Below, in pieces: positions 57,191 through 64,000 of a DNA stretch of 64,000 nt (within the stretch, counting starts at the first letter, position 1; each line of letters opens with the position of its first letter). The notes below the pieces were generated by a model that ran no database searches, had not been told where the DNA came from, and saw only the letters and a list, made by a program, of their open reading frames with translations. This stretch comes from Bordetella bronchialis (lineage in GTDB: Bacteria; Pseudomonadota; Gammaproteobacteria; Burkholderiales; Burkholderiaceae_B): positions 3,286,001 through 3,350,000 of the forward strand of contig NZ_CP016170.1 of NCBI RefSeq assembly GCF_001676705.1, in the 5' to 3' direction. Both the position numbers and the translations under genes were made by a program.

Positions 57191-57658
57191 TTATGCCAGC
57201 GGCGGAAGGCGCCGCCGCAGCGTCGCGTCCTTGACGATGGCGGTGTTGGTTTCGGCGTACTCGGTGACCCGGTCCAGGATCTCGTCCAGATGCCCGATCG
57301 TGCGCAGGACGACGCGGGCGACAAAGCAGTCCTCGCCCGTCACCTTGTCGCATTCGACGAATTCCGGGATGTCCTTCAGCAGCGCTTCGACATGCCGCAA
57401 CTGGCCGGGCATGGGGCGCACCCGCACGATGGCCTCCAGCGTGTAGCCCAGGGCAGCCGGATCGATGTCCACCGTATAGCGGCGTATGACGCCGGTTTCT
57501 TCCAGGCGCCGCAGGCGGTCGGAGACGCTGGGCGAGGACATGCCCACCGTCCTGGCCAGCTCGGCGACGGACGCCCGCGCATTGGCCGACAGCAGCGTGA
57601 TCAGGCGGCGATCCACCGCATCCAGGCCGGGTTCTTGGTTATTAAGGCCGACAGGCAT
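57191..57658 (-). CDS. Lrp/AsnC-family transcriptional regulator
   Basis: 155 aa from ATG 57658 (MPVGLNNQEPGLDAVDRRL). N-terminal helix-turn-helix (LLSANARASVAELARTVGMSSPSVSDRLRRLEETGVI), then a RAM ligand domain (ECDKVTGEDCFVARVVL). It is divergent from the DMT exporter gene at 57768, the usual arrangement for an Lrp regulator controlling an amino acid exporter. Confidence 0.92.
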   Translation of the reverse strand: MPVGLNNQEPGLDAVDRRLITLLSANARASVAELARTVGMSSPSVSDRLRRLEETGVIRRYTVDIDPAALGYTLEAIVRVRPMPGQLRHVEALLKDIPEFVECDKVTGEDCFVARVVLRTIGHLDEILDRVTEYAETNTAIVKDATLRRRLPPLA

Positions 57659-57661
57659 GAT

Positions 57662-57752
57662 TTTTCCTCCAAACGAAGGCACATCGATGAAAATTGCGCG
57701 GTTCCGATATGTGAACGCGCCGATCCGGCTGGGATAATTTTCCTCGAAACGA
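57662..57752. promoter_or_regulatory. Lrp/exporter divergent promoter with a repeated 15-mer
   Basis: TTTTCCTCcAAACGA (57662-57676) recurs as TTTTCCTCgAAACGA (57738-57752), one copy next to each gene start, in the same orientation and 76 bp apart. It is a candidate binding element for the Lrp regulator. Confidence 0.45.
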
Positions 57753-57767
57753 GCGAGGATCGCCATC

Positions 57768-58679
57768 ATGACCACTCCCAACGAACGCCTGGGCATCGTG
57801 CAAATGAGCACGGCCATGGCCCTTTCCGGCACCCTGGGTTTCTTCGTCCTGGAATCGGGACAAACGCCCTTCAACGTGGTGTTTTTCCGCTGCGTGTTCG
57901 GCGCGCTGGCGCTGCTGGCGTATTGCCATGCCGCCGGGCTGCTGTCGCGGCGCCACTTCACCCGAACCACTTTCCTGATGGCCGTGGCGGCCGGCGCGGC
58001 GCTGGTCATGAACTGGGTGCTGCTGTTCTCGGCCTATCGCCTGGCCTCGATTTCCCTGTCCACCGCGGTCTACAACTTCCAGCCCTTCTTCCTGATGGGG
58101 CTGGGCGCCCTGTTCCTGGGCGAGCGGCCCAGCGCCAGCAAGATCGCTTGGGCCGTGCTGGCCTTCGGCGGCCTGTTGCTGTTGCTGGACCTGCGCGGTT
58201 CGCAGCTGTCCTTGCACGACGGGCACGTGCTGGGCCTGGCGCTGGGCATGGGCGCCGGGGCGCTGTATGCCGTGACCGCCATCATCGTGAAGCGCCTGGC
58301 GCATATTCCGCCGCATCTGCTGGCCCTGGTGCAGGCGGCGGTCGGTATCGTGATGCTGGCGCCGCTGGCCGACTTCCACGCCTTGCCCACCCTGCCGACG
58401 CAGTGGGCCTGCCTGGCAGTCCTGGGCGTAGTGCACACCTGCCTGATGTACATCCTGCTGTACTCGGCCATCCAGAAGCTGGCCACCTCGCTGCTTGCCG
58501 CCCTGTCCTTCATCTACCCCGCGGTGGCCATCCTGGTCGACTACGCGTTCTTCGGGCAGCGCCTGGATCTAGCCCAGGCGGCCGGCATCGCGCTGATCCT
58601 GCTCGCGGTCGCCGGCGTGACCCTGAATTGGCGGCCATGGCCCGCCGCCGTGGCCCCACCGAGCGGTCGCATGCCTTAA
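57768..58679 (+). CDS. EamA/DMT-family metabolite exporter
   Basis: 303 aa with ten membrane helices in two EamA repeats (each beginning near MALSGTLGFFVLE and LGLALGMGAGALYAV). The second repeat ends with AGIALILLAVAGVTLNW. DMT proteins export amino acids or related metabolites. Expression is probably set by the divergent Lrp gene. Confidence 0.9.
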   Translation: MTTPNERLGIVQMSTAMALSGTLGFFVLESGQTPFNVVFFRCVFGALALLAYCHAAGLLSRRHFTRTTFLMAVAAGAALVMNWVLLFSAYRLASISLSTAVYNFQPFFLMGLGALFLGERPSASKIAWAVLAFGGLLLLLDLRGSQLSLHDGHVLGLALGMGAGALYAVTAIIVKRLAHIPPHLLALVQAAVGIVMLAPLADFHALPTLPTQWACLAVLGVVHTCLMYILLYSAIQKLATSLLAALSFIYPAVAILVDYAFFGQRLDLAQAAGIALILLAVAGVTLNWRPWPAAVAPPSGRMP

Positions 58680-58735
58680 CATCGACGCACGCGCATGCCG
58701 TCCGCGCGGACGGCGCGCTTGTTCGAGGAATTTCC

Positions 58736-59011
58736 ATGCATGGCGAATACAAGGTGCCGGGCGGCAAACTGGTCGTGGCCGATGTGCAGGTGGACGGCGG
58801 CGCCCTGGCACAGGTAAGCATCAGCGGCGACTTTTTCCTGGAGCCGCCCGAAGCCCTGGCGGAGATCGACCGCGCATTGACCGGCCTGTCCGCGCAGGCC
58901 ACCGAAGCGGAGATCGCGCTGGCCGTGGCGCTGGCCCTGCCGCGCGGCACCGAGATGTTCGGTTTTTCCCCCGAAGCGGTGGCCGTGGCGGTACGGAGGG
59001 CACTCGCATGA
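58736..59011 (+). CDS. lipoate-protein ligase accessory (LplB-like) domain protein
   Basis: 91 aa from ATG 58736 with CGAGGAA upstream. MHGEYKVPGGKLVVADVQVDGG and ISGDFFLEPPEALAEIDRAL are the family hallmarks of the C-terminal domain of lipoate ligases. It is a separate gene overlapping the ligase start by 4 bp, in the order accessory then catalytic. The two should form one heteromeric enzyme. Confidence 0.82.
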   Translation: MHGEYKVPGGKLVVADVQVDGGALAQVSISGDFFLEPPEALAEIDRALTGLSAQATEAEIALAVALALPRGTEMFGFSPEAVAVAVRRALA

Positions 59012-59784
59012 GCCGCACCACATGGCGCGACCACGACTGGCAATTGATACGCGAAGGCCCGCGCACGCCCTTGCAGCACATGGCGCTGGACGCCGTACTC
59101 TGCGACGAAGTGGCCGCGGGACGCCGTCCCCCTACCCTGCGGTTCTGGGAATGGGCCGCCCGCGCGGTGGTCATCGGCCGCTTCCAATCCCTCAGGAACG
59201 AGGTAGACCCGGACGGCGCGCGGCGCCACGGCGTGGAGGTCGTGCGCCGCGTCAGCGGCGGCGGCGCCATGTTCGTGGAGCCGGGCAACACCATCACGTA
59301 TTCCATCTACGCGCCGCTGTCGCTGGTGGAAGGCATGAGCTTCCAGGAATCGTATGCCTTCCTGGACCAGTGGACCCTGGAGGCCCTGCAATCGCTGGGC
59401 ATCAAGGCCTGGTACCAGCCCCTGAACGACATTACGTCCGAAGGCGGCAAGATCGGCGGGGCGGCCCAGGCGCGCCGCGGCAAGGCGGTGCTGCACCACG
59501 TCACCATGGCCTACGACATCGATGCCGACAAGATGGTGCAGGTGCTGCGCATCGGCCGCGAAAAGCTGTCCGACAAAGGCACCACCAGCGCGAAAAAGCG
59601 CGTGGATCCCTTGCTGACCCAGACCGGCATGGACCGGGAACGTATCATCGACCGCATGATCGAAGTGTTCAAGGACAGGCATGGCCTGGCCCCCGGCGCC
59701 ATCGCCGAAGCCGAGCTGGCCGAGGCCGACCGCCAGGCCCGCGAGCGCTTCGCCACCGAGTCCTGGCTGAACCAGGTCCCCTGA
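59008..59784 (+). CDS. lipoate-protein ligase A catalytic subunit
   Basis: 258 aa. BPL/LplA fold: RRVSGGGAMFVEPGNTITYSIY (lipoyl-AMP site) and the catalytic Lys in GGKIGGAAQARRGKAVLHHVTM. It attaches lipoate to the E2 subunits of 2-oxoacid dehydrogenases. It lacks the C-terminal accessory domain, which is supplied by the preceding gene. Confidence 0.88.
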   Translation: MSRTTWRDHDWQLIREGPRTPLQHMALDAVLCDEVAAGRRPPTLRFWEWAARAVVIGRFQSLRNEVDPDGARRHGVEVVRRVSGGGAMFVEPGNTITYSIYAPLSLVEGMSFQESYAFLDQWTLEALQSLGIKAWYQPLNDITSEGGKIGGAAQARRGKAVLHHVTMAYDIDADKMVQVLRIGREKLSDKGTTSAKKRVDPLLTQTGMDRERIIDRMIEVFKDRHGLAPGAIAEAELAEADRQARERFATESWLNQVP

Positions 59785-60702
59785 ATGACCGACGCTTCCC
59801 TCACCCCGCCACACCCCCGAACCGCCATGCTCGAGTCCCACCACGCGTCCCTGCACGACGATACGCCGTCTAGCCGCACGCTGCCGCGCCAGGACCGGCG
59901 CACCGCCACGGTCCGCCGGGCGGCCGGCGGCCTGCTCGCCTGCTGCCTGCTGTCGCTGCTGGCCGCATGCGGCAGTTCGCCACCGGCCGATATCAGCCTG
60001 GCGTCCAGCAGCGCGCAGCCCGCGGACGCGGCCGACGTCAAGGTCGAAAGCGTCAAATGGACGAAAACCAAGCCCGGCTGCAAGGGCGAATGCCCGCGCA
60101 TCGAGGTGGATTCCGTGGCGTTTCCGGAGATCCCCAAGCTGACCGCCCTGGTCGACCACGTACTGGCCTACATGACCGGCGTGGACCGCAACCGCCGCGG
60201 CCCCTACGAAACCCTGAACGAATACGCGCAGTTCTTCTTCCAGACGGCGCAACCCCGCGACGAGACCTGGTTCAAGGCCAGCGTCAAGGACACGGTCGGG
60301 GACATCATCGCCATCGAGCTGCACACGGGCCAGTACGTGACCGGCGCGGCCCACCCCATCCCGGCCACCCAATACATCAACTGGCAGCGCAGCAAGGGGC
60401 GCGTGCTGGCGCTGGGCGAAGCCATCCTGCCCGGACGGGGCCCGCAGTTCGTGGAAGCGCTGAAGGCCGCGCACGCGCGCTGGCTCAAGACCAACGACGA
60501 CTACAAGCGCGATCCGGCGGCCTACAACAAGCTGTGGCCCTACGAGCCCTACGACAATTTCGCCCTGACCCGCGAAGGCATGACGGTCAAATACGATGCG
60601 TACTCGATCGCGCCCTATTCCTACGGGGAGCCGGAGCTGCAGATCCCCTACAAGGACCTGGTCGGCATCCTGCGTCCGGAGTTCATCCCCGCCCGGAACT
60701 GA
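59785..60702 (+). CDS. RsiV/DUF3298-like lipoprotein
   Basis: 305 aa; the ATG at 59785 directly follows the ligase stop, and ATG 59827 is an alternative nearer the signal peptide. Lipobox LLAAC with Cys at about residue 62, preceded by an unusually long N-region (about 45 residues). The mature part has the DUF4163/DUF3298 pattern: FPEIPKLTALVDHVL, IAIELHTGQYVTGAAHPIPATQYINW, and PYSYGEPELQIPYKDLVGIL. In RsiV such domains bind lysozyme, but here no sigma factor is adjacent. Confidence 0.8.
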   Translation: MTDASLTPPHPRTAMLESHHASLHDDTPSSRTLPRQDRRTATVRRAAGGLLACCLLSLLAACGSSPPADISLASSSAQPADAADVKVESVKWTKTKPGCKGECPRIEVDSVAFPEIPKLTALVDHVLAYMTGVDRNRRGPYETLNEYAQFFFQTAQPRDETWFKASVKDTVGDIIAIELHTGQYVTGAAHPIPATQYINWQRSKGRVLALGEAILPGRGPQFVEALKAAHARWLKTNDDYKRDPAAYNKLWPYEPYDNFALTREGMTVKYDAYSIAPYSYGEPELQIPYKDLVGILRPEFIPARN

Positions 60703-60867
60703 ATCCTGCCGGCGCGCGAAAGCGGCGTGTTTTTTCAGGCTGGCGACAGCGGCGAGCCGGATGTCGGAATCCACCGCGTTGAAACACTTGATGCGGGCCC
60801 CAGCGCATTGACAACTCGAAGACAAACGCTAGTCTAGCGGGAGTCCAATAGCTAAGCCGAGGCGGCA

Positions 60868-61308
60868 ATGGCGATTTCCATCTCCAGGATCTTCGAGGTT
60901 ACGCCGGAGCTCGTCGAAGCCATGAAACGGTTGCTTCCCGAGCTATCGTCGTCCGCACCGGCAATCTCTGCCGAAAGCCTTCGGGAGATAACCGCGTCGC
61001 CCGCGACCGTTCTATTCGTTGCCAGATCCGGCTCTCAAGCCATAGTGGGAACGCTGACATTGGCGTGCTTTCTTCTTCCGACAGGTAGGAGAGCATGGAT
61101 CGAGGACGTCATCGTTGATCCCGACTCTCGTGGGCTCGGTGTTGGGAAAGCTCTCTGCCAAGCGGCCATCCAATACGCTACCGGATTGGGGGTGGTGAGT
61201 ATCGACCTCACGTCGCGGCCATCTCGGGTCGCAGCGAACCAGCTGTATAGAAAACTGGGGTTTCAGCAACGGGAGACTAACGTCTACCGTTATACAGTAG
61301 TCCGTTAG
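60868..61308 (+). CDS. GNAT-family N-acetyltransferase
   Basis: 146 aa. Acetyl-CoA motif A is DPDSRGLGVGKALCQAAIQYA, and motif B is PSRVAANQLYRKLGFQQRETNVYRY. The substrate is unknown. The gene uses more A/T-ending codons than its left neighbours, so it appears to belong to the same AT-richer block as the DUF262 gene. Confidence 0.88.
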   Translation: MAISISRIFEVTPELVEAMKRLLPELSSSAPAISAESLREITASPATVLFVARSGSQAIVGTLTLACFLLPTGRRAWIEDVIVDPDSRGLGVGKALCQAAIQYATGLGVVSIDLTSRPSRVAANQLYRKLGFQQRETNVYRYTVVR

Positions 61309-61621
61309 TCGTGCGTCTCTGAGTAGCTCGTTGCGCTGCGTGGACTTCCACGAGCGCAACTTTCTTCATAGGCCGCTTTCGGCCATCTCCCGCCGTTCGC
61401 CGGTGCCCACAGGAAGACGCTCAAACAGCGGCTTCCCTCAGATAACTGACGTTCGAATGCCCACGGTGTTGGGCCGCGTCGTCGGCCGGCTCTGTGGGTC
61501 TATCATGGACCTCATGCGGTGGCCGATATAGGTGACTGAGCGGTCCCCACCCGCACATCGCGGTTTTAGCGCGTTGATACGTTGGATAGTTTAAGATACC
61601 TATTTTGCTCGCCGAGGCGCC
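61309..61621. other. 313-bp gap between GNAT and DUF262 genes
   Basis: No gene or clear promoter seen. The last 60 bp before 61622 are AT-rich (ttgatacgttggatagtttaag region) and probably carry the promoter of the DUF262 gene, but hexamer spacing is poor. Confidence 0.4.
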
Positions 61622-63388
61622 ATGTCAGAGCTCGCATCCCAACCGACGTCGATCCAGTCAGTGTACGCAATGTATCGCGAGGACAAGCTGTTCGTGAATC
61701 GTCGCTATCAGCGCAAACTAGTTTGGACGCTTGAAGAAAAGCAACGCCTCATCGAGTCAATTGTAAACCGGTACCCGATTCCGGCCATCCTAATCGCTGA
61801 GAGGAAATCGGGCGATGGCTATGAAATTATCGACGGCCTCCAGCGATTACACGCCATTGTTTCCTTTATTGAGACTGGATTTTCGACGCTGGATGGTAAT
61901 TATTTTGATGTCAAGCATTTCCCGACCGCGAAGGCCAATGCTGATGGGGGTCTATTTTCCATCGCAGACACTCAGAACTGGATCAGTCAAAAGGATGTAA
62001 GCGCCGTTCTCGACTACACGCTTGCACTTTCGGTCATGCGAAATGCGACTGACGACGAGGTAAATGATGTCTTCGGGCGCATCAATACTTACGGACATCG
62101 CTTGAGCGACCAAGAACGCCGCCAAGCTGGCGTCGAAAACGAGTTCTCACAGATGGTCCGACTGATAGCCTGCGGCGTACGAGGAGACGCCTCGGCGGAC
62201 ATACTCCCTCTTAAGTCAATGCCTAGCATCAGCATTGACCTGCCCATGGTAAAGCACGGTTACGAGGTCAAGGCTGACGAAGTGGTGTGGGTCGAGCAAG
62301 GGGTGCTTCGCTCAACAGACCTACGGGATAGCATGGATGAGCAGTGCATCGCTGATATCGCGGCATGCATTGTCGGCGGTGAACTGATTGAGCGCTCAAA
62401 AGATGCGCTCGACGCGATTTATGACGCCACAACCCCCGAGAGCGAGAGAGTGAACAACGCGCTTGAGGTATACGGCGCCGATAAATTTTCTCAAGAATTT
62501 AAGTTCTGCCTCGATCAAATACTCACCGTTTGTAATACAGATGGCCGGGCTAAGCTCCGAAATATCATCTTCATGAAGGGCACAACCAACGCGTTTCCAG
62601 CAGTGTTCGCGATAATCCTCATTGCTTTTCACGAATTGATCGTGAAAAGCGGCATGATCATCTCCGATCACTCGGCTGTAAAAAAGGGGCTCACCGGATT
62701 ATCTAATCGCATCGATACAAGTCGGGGCGCTACCTCTACTGCCGAACGGCGCAAGAACATCGACACGGTCAAGGGTCTGATTGTTGGTGGCTTCGTCAAG
62801 GCCGAGGTGGACAAACTGATTTACGGCAGCCACGCGACAGTCGATATTGAGTCGACCATCCGCCGATCGGAAATCGAACTTTCTGACTATGAATTGAAGC
62901 AGGGTATGTTGCTGCTCAGCGATGACCGCAAAATAGATGACGCTCTGATAGAGAAAGTGCTCAAGACGTTGTGTGCCATAGCGAATAACGGCCCGCAGCG
63001 CGATGGGAAAGTACTAATTGGAGTGACCGACAAAGATGCCGACGCGGCAAGGGTCAAACAGTTGGACGGCATCGAACCAAAGAAAGTCGGCAAACGTTAT
63101 GTTGTCGGTGTAGTTCGAGAAGCGAAAGTGCTTGGGCTCTCGGTCGAAGACTACTATACGAAGTGGAAGGACGCGATCAAGAAATCGCCGTTGTCCTCTG
63201 CTCTTCGCGACTCAATTCTTTCGCACATTGACTACAACTCGTTCTACGGACTGGGGGTGATCGTATTCACAGTACCGCCGCAAAAAGAGCTTTCGTACTA
63301 CGGAGACGATGTGTACTGGCGCAACGGCGACTCGACGGAGATCGCGACGACCGCCAAGCAAATAGCTGGGCTCGCACATCGCTTCTAG
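61622..63388 (+). CDS. DUF262-Schlafen(AlbA_2) fusion, candidate anti-phage protein
   Basis: 588 aa. N-terminal DUF262: NRRYQRKLVWTLEEKQRLIESI (residues ~27-48), the nucleotide-site motif DGLQRLHAI (~71-79, the DGQQR motif of this family with Leu for the first Gln) and VFGRINTYGHRLSDQERRQA (~149-168). A helical middle follows. From ~420 the tail reads DYELKQG, LCAIANN, GKVLIGVTD, then VIVFTVPPQ and YWRNGDSTE, the layout of the AlbA_2/Schlafen domain. DUF262 occurs in GmrSD, SspE and BrxU-type defence proteins. Base composition is clearly less GC-rich than the window. No partner gene is adjacent except a GNAT gene. Confidence 0.85.
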   Translation: MSELASQPTSIQSVYAMYREDKLFVNRRYQRKLVWTLEEKQRLIESIVNRYPIPAILIAERKSGDGYEIIDGLQRLHAIVSFIETGFSTLDGNYFDVKHFPTAKANADGGLFSIADTQNWISQKDVSAVLDYTLALSVMRNATDDEVNDVFGRINTYGHRLSDQERRQAGVENEFSQMVRLIACGVRGDASADILPLKSMPSISIDLPMVKHGYEVKADEVVWVEQGVLRSTDLRDSMDEQCIADIAACIVGGELIERSKDALDAIYDATTPESERVNNALEVYGADKFSQEFKFCLDQILTVCNTDGRAKLRNIIFMKGTTNAFPAVFAIILIAFHELIVKSGMIISDHSAVKKGLTGLSNRIDTSRGATSTAERRKNIDTVKGLIVGGFVKAEVDKLIYGSHATVDIESTIRRSEIELSDYELKQGMLLLSDDRKIDDALIEKVLKTLCAIANNGPQRDGKVLIGVTDKDADAARVKQLDGIEPKKVGKRYVVGVVREAKVLGLSVEDYYTKWKDAIKKSPLSSALRDSILSHIDYNSFYGLGVIVFTVPPQKELSYYGDDVYWRNGDSTEIATTAKQIAGLAHRF

Positions 63389-63418
63389 TTCATTGCAATT
63401 GAAGATAGGGGCAGTATA

Positions 63419-63441
63419 GGGGGCAACGCCCCCTGTTTTCT
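63419..63441 (+). terminator. intrinsic terminator of the DUF262 gene
   Basis: GGGGGC-aac-GCCCCC (63419-63433) followed by TGTTTTCTT, 31 bp past the stop codon. Confidence 0.85.
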
Positions 63442-63823
63442 TATTGGGTCCCATCGGGCATCCGATCAGAAGCTATCGCTGATTGAAAAGTTCGAGCTGC
63501 GGATGAGCGTTCTAGGCTCCAGAGGAGCCATGACAACGCCAATGAGGGAGCGGCCGCGATTCTCTGCCAATCATCGTTTGGTATAGCTGCGCGGCGGCCG
63601 TTGTACCTTCATAGCGGTCACTGAGGCCCAGCGAACCCGAAGGGCCGAAGTGAGTCGATAGCGATCGGCCGTGTTCCCGTAACGGCGAGTGATGGCGTCT
63701 TTGGGATCGTCCGTCACGTGACACAAATCTCTTGCCGAACGCCAGTCAGATGTACTTGCTCCCTAACCCAAGCATGTCCGGCAGGGAAAATTGGAGAACG
63801 CCCGGAATTCGGCGCTGCGGCCG

Positions 63824-63859
63824 CGTCGCGGCGGCCCCTTGCATGGCGCCGCCGCGACG
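63824..63859 (-). terminator. hairpin downstream of gdhA
   Basis: CGTCGCGGCGGC (63824-63835) and GCCGCCGCGACG (63848-63859) form a perfect 12-bp stem with a 12-nt loop, 22 bp after the gdhA stop on the minus strand. No T-run, so it may rather block 3' decay. Confidence 0.5.
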
Positions 63860-63881
63860 ATAGGGAGCCTTGCCGGCCCGC

Positions 63882-64000
63882 TTACGGATACAGCCCGCGC
63901 ACCTGGCGGGCCTGCAGGATGCGCGTGCAGGCCACGATGAACGCGGCCGTGCGCAGCGTCACCTTGTGTTCGCGCGCCACCTGCGACACGGCGGCGTAGG
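63882..64000 (-). CDS. gdhA: C-terminus of glutamate dehydrogenase (5' part outside window)
   Basis: The minus strand reads ...[20 protein letters not shown] followed by [18 protein letters not shown] and a TAA stop (63882-63884). This C-terminal helix is characteristic of Glu/Leu/Phe/Val dehydrogenases of the GdhA/GudB type. Only 38 complete residues lie in the window, so cofactor preference cannot be judged. The GNAT/DUF262 block ends just beyond its 3' side. Confidence 0.75.
   Translation of the reverse strand, partial: YAAVSQVAREHKVTLRTAAFIVACTRILQARQVRGLYP

Larger units (their letters stand above)
63389..63881. other. 493-bp junction region, no intact gene
   Basis: It starts with the terminator of the DUF262 gene and ends with a hairpin after gdhA. 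On the minus strand a short frame (63512-63724) and an overlapping one reading DDPKDAITRRYGNTADRYRL can be translated but resemble no family I know and contain stops. It may be a remnant of the element that brought in the GNAT/DUF262 block. Confidence 0.4.

Noticed and set aside
60700..60740. Terminator after the RsiV-like lipoprotein gene
   Set aside because: A T-run (gtgtttttt) is present but the preceding GC-rich sequence does not form a convincing stem.
61445..61465. tRNA T-arm-like sequence (GTTCGAAT)
   Set aside because: No complementary T-stem, acceptor or anticodon arm around it; no integration target could be supported.
63512..63724. Short minus-strand frame in the junction region as a gene
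   Set aside because: Arg/His/Ser-rich, no ribosome site, no recognised motif; an alternative frame there is broken by a stop.

Overview
The window looks like chromosomal DNA of a high-GC betaproteobacterium, most probably an Alcaligenaceae member close to Bordetella or Achromobacter. Four things point there: Bug-type (tripartite tricarboxylate) solute receptors, the gmk-rpoZ-spoT order, the mltG-tmk-holB-tatD-ankyrin operon, and an abundance of family III CoA-transferases. I see no rRNA, tRNA, CRISPR array or intact insertion sequence. Both edges cut genes: a metallophosphatase-like gene on the left, and the last codons of a glutamate dehydrogenase on the right.

Layout. 1-6.3 kb: truncated phosphatase, then a MoxR ATPase / DUF58 / von Willebrand A module headed by an HtrA-like protease, with a second VWA gene divergent. 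6.4-10.3 kb: bestrophin, then a candidate zinc-uptake operon (Zur-box-like site, small His/Cys protein, two tandem palindromic hairpins, TonB receptor). 10.7-16.2 kb: NlpC/P60 hydrolase, SDR, gmk-rpoZ-spoT, small secreted protein. 16.3-23.2 kb: glnHPQ transporter, a fused 5-oxoprolinase-type protein and a MarR regulator, with simple tandem repeats on both sides of marR. 23.6-29.3 kb: ankyrin protein, tatD, holB, tmk, mltG, ygfZ. 29.5-31.2 kb: two tandem short orphan RHS-core proteins. 31.3-40.7 kb: proC, ugpBAEC, kefC-kefF, arginase, DoxX. 41-47.4 kb: envelope and oxidative-stress genes, including a large Gln-rich YXWGXW-type protein. 47.4-57.0 kb: a catabolic cluster (CoA lyase, Bug receptor, amidase, GntR regulator, amidohydrolase, cyclase, MFS, isochorismatase-type amidase, CoA-transferase). 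57.2-60.7 kb: Lrp regulator with a divergent DMT exporter, two-part lipoate ligase, RsiV/DUF3298-like lipoprotein. 60.8-63.9 kb: an AT-richer insert with a GNAT acetyltransferase and a DUF262-Schlafen(AlbA_2) fusion, then gdhA.

How the genes may work together. The best supported regulatory circuit is the 47-57 kb cluster. An almost identical dyad (ATTGTCTACAATT) sits at the divergent promoter between the CoA lyase and the Bug receptor, and again just upstream of the leftward CoA-transferase operon. Both are natural targets for the FCD-type GntR regulator encoded in the cluster, so the whole cluster is probably one regulon for uptake and breakdown of an amide- or imide-type carboxylic acid. 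The most novel single gene is the DUF262-AlbA_2 fusion (61622-63388), a candidate one-gene anti-phage system. The orphan RHS-core pair is the other candidate for undescribed biology.
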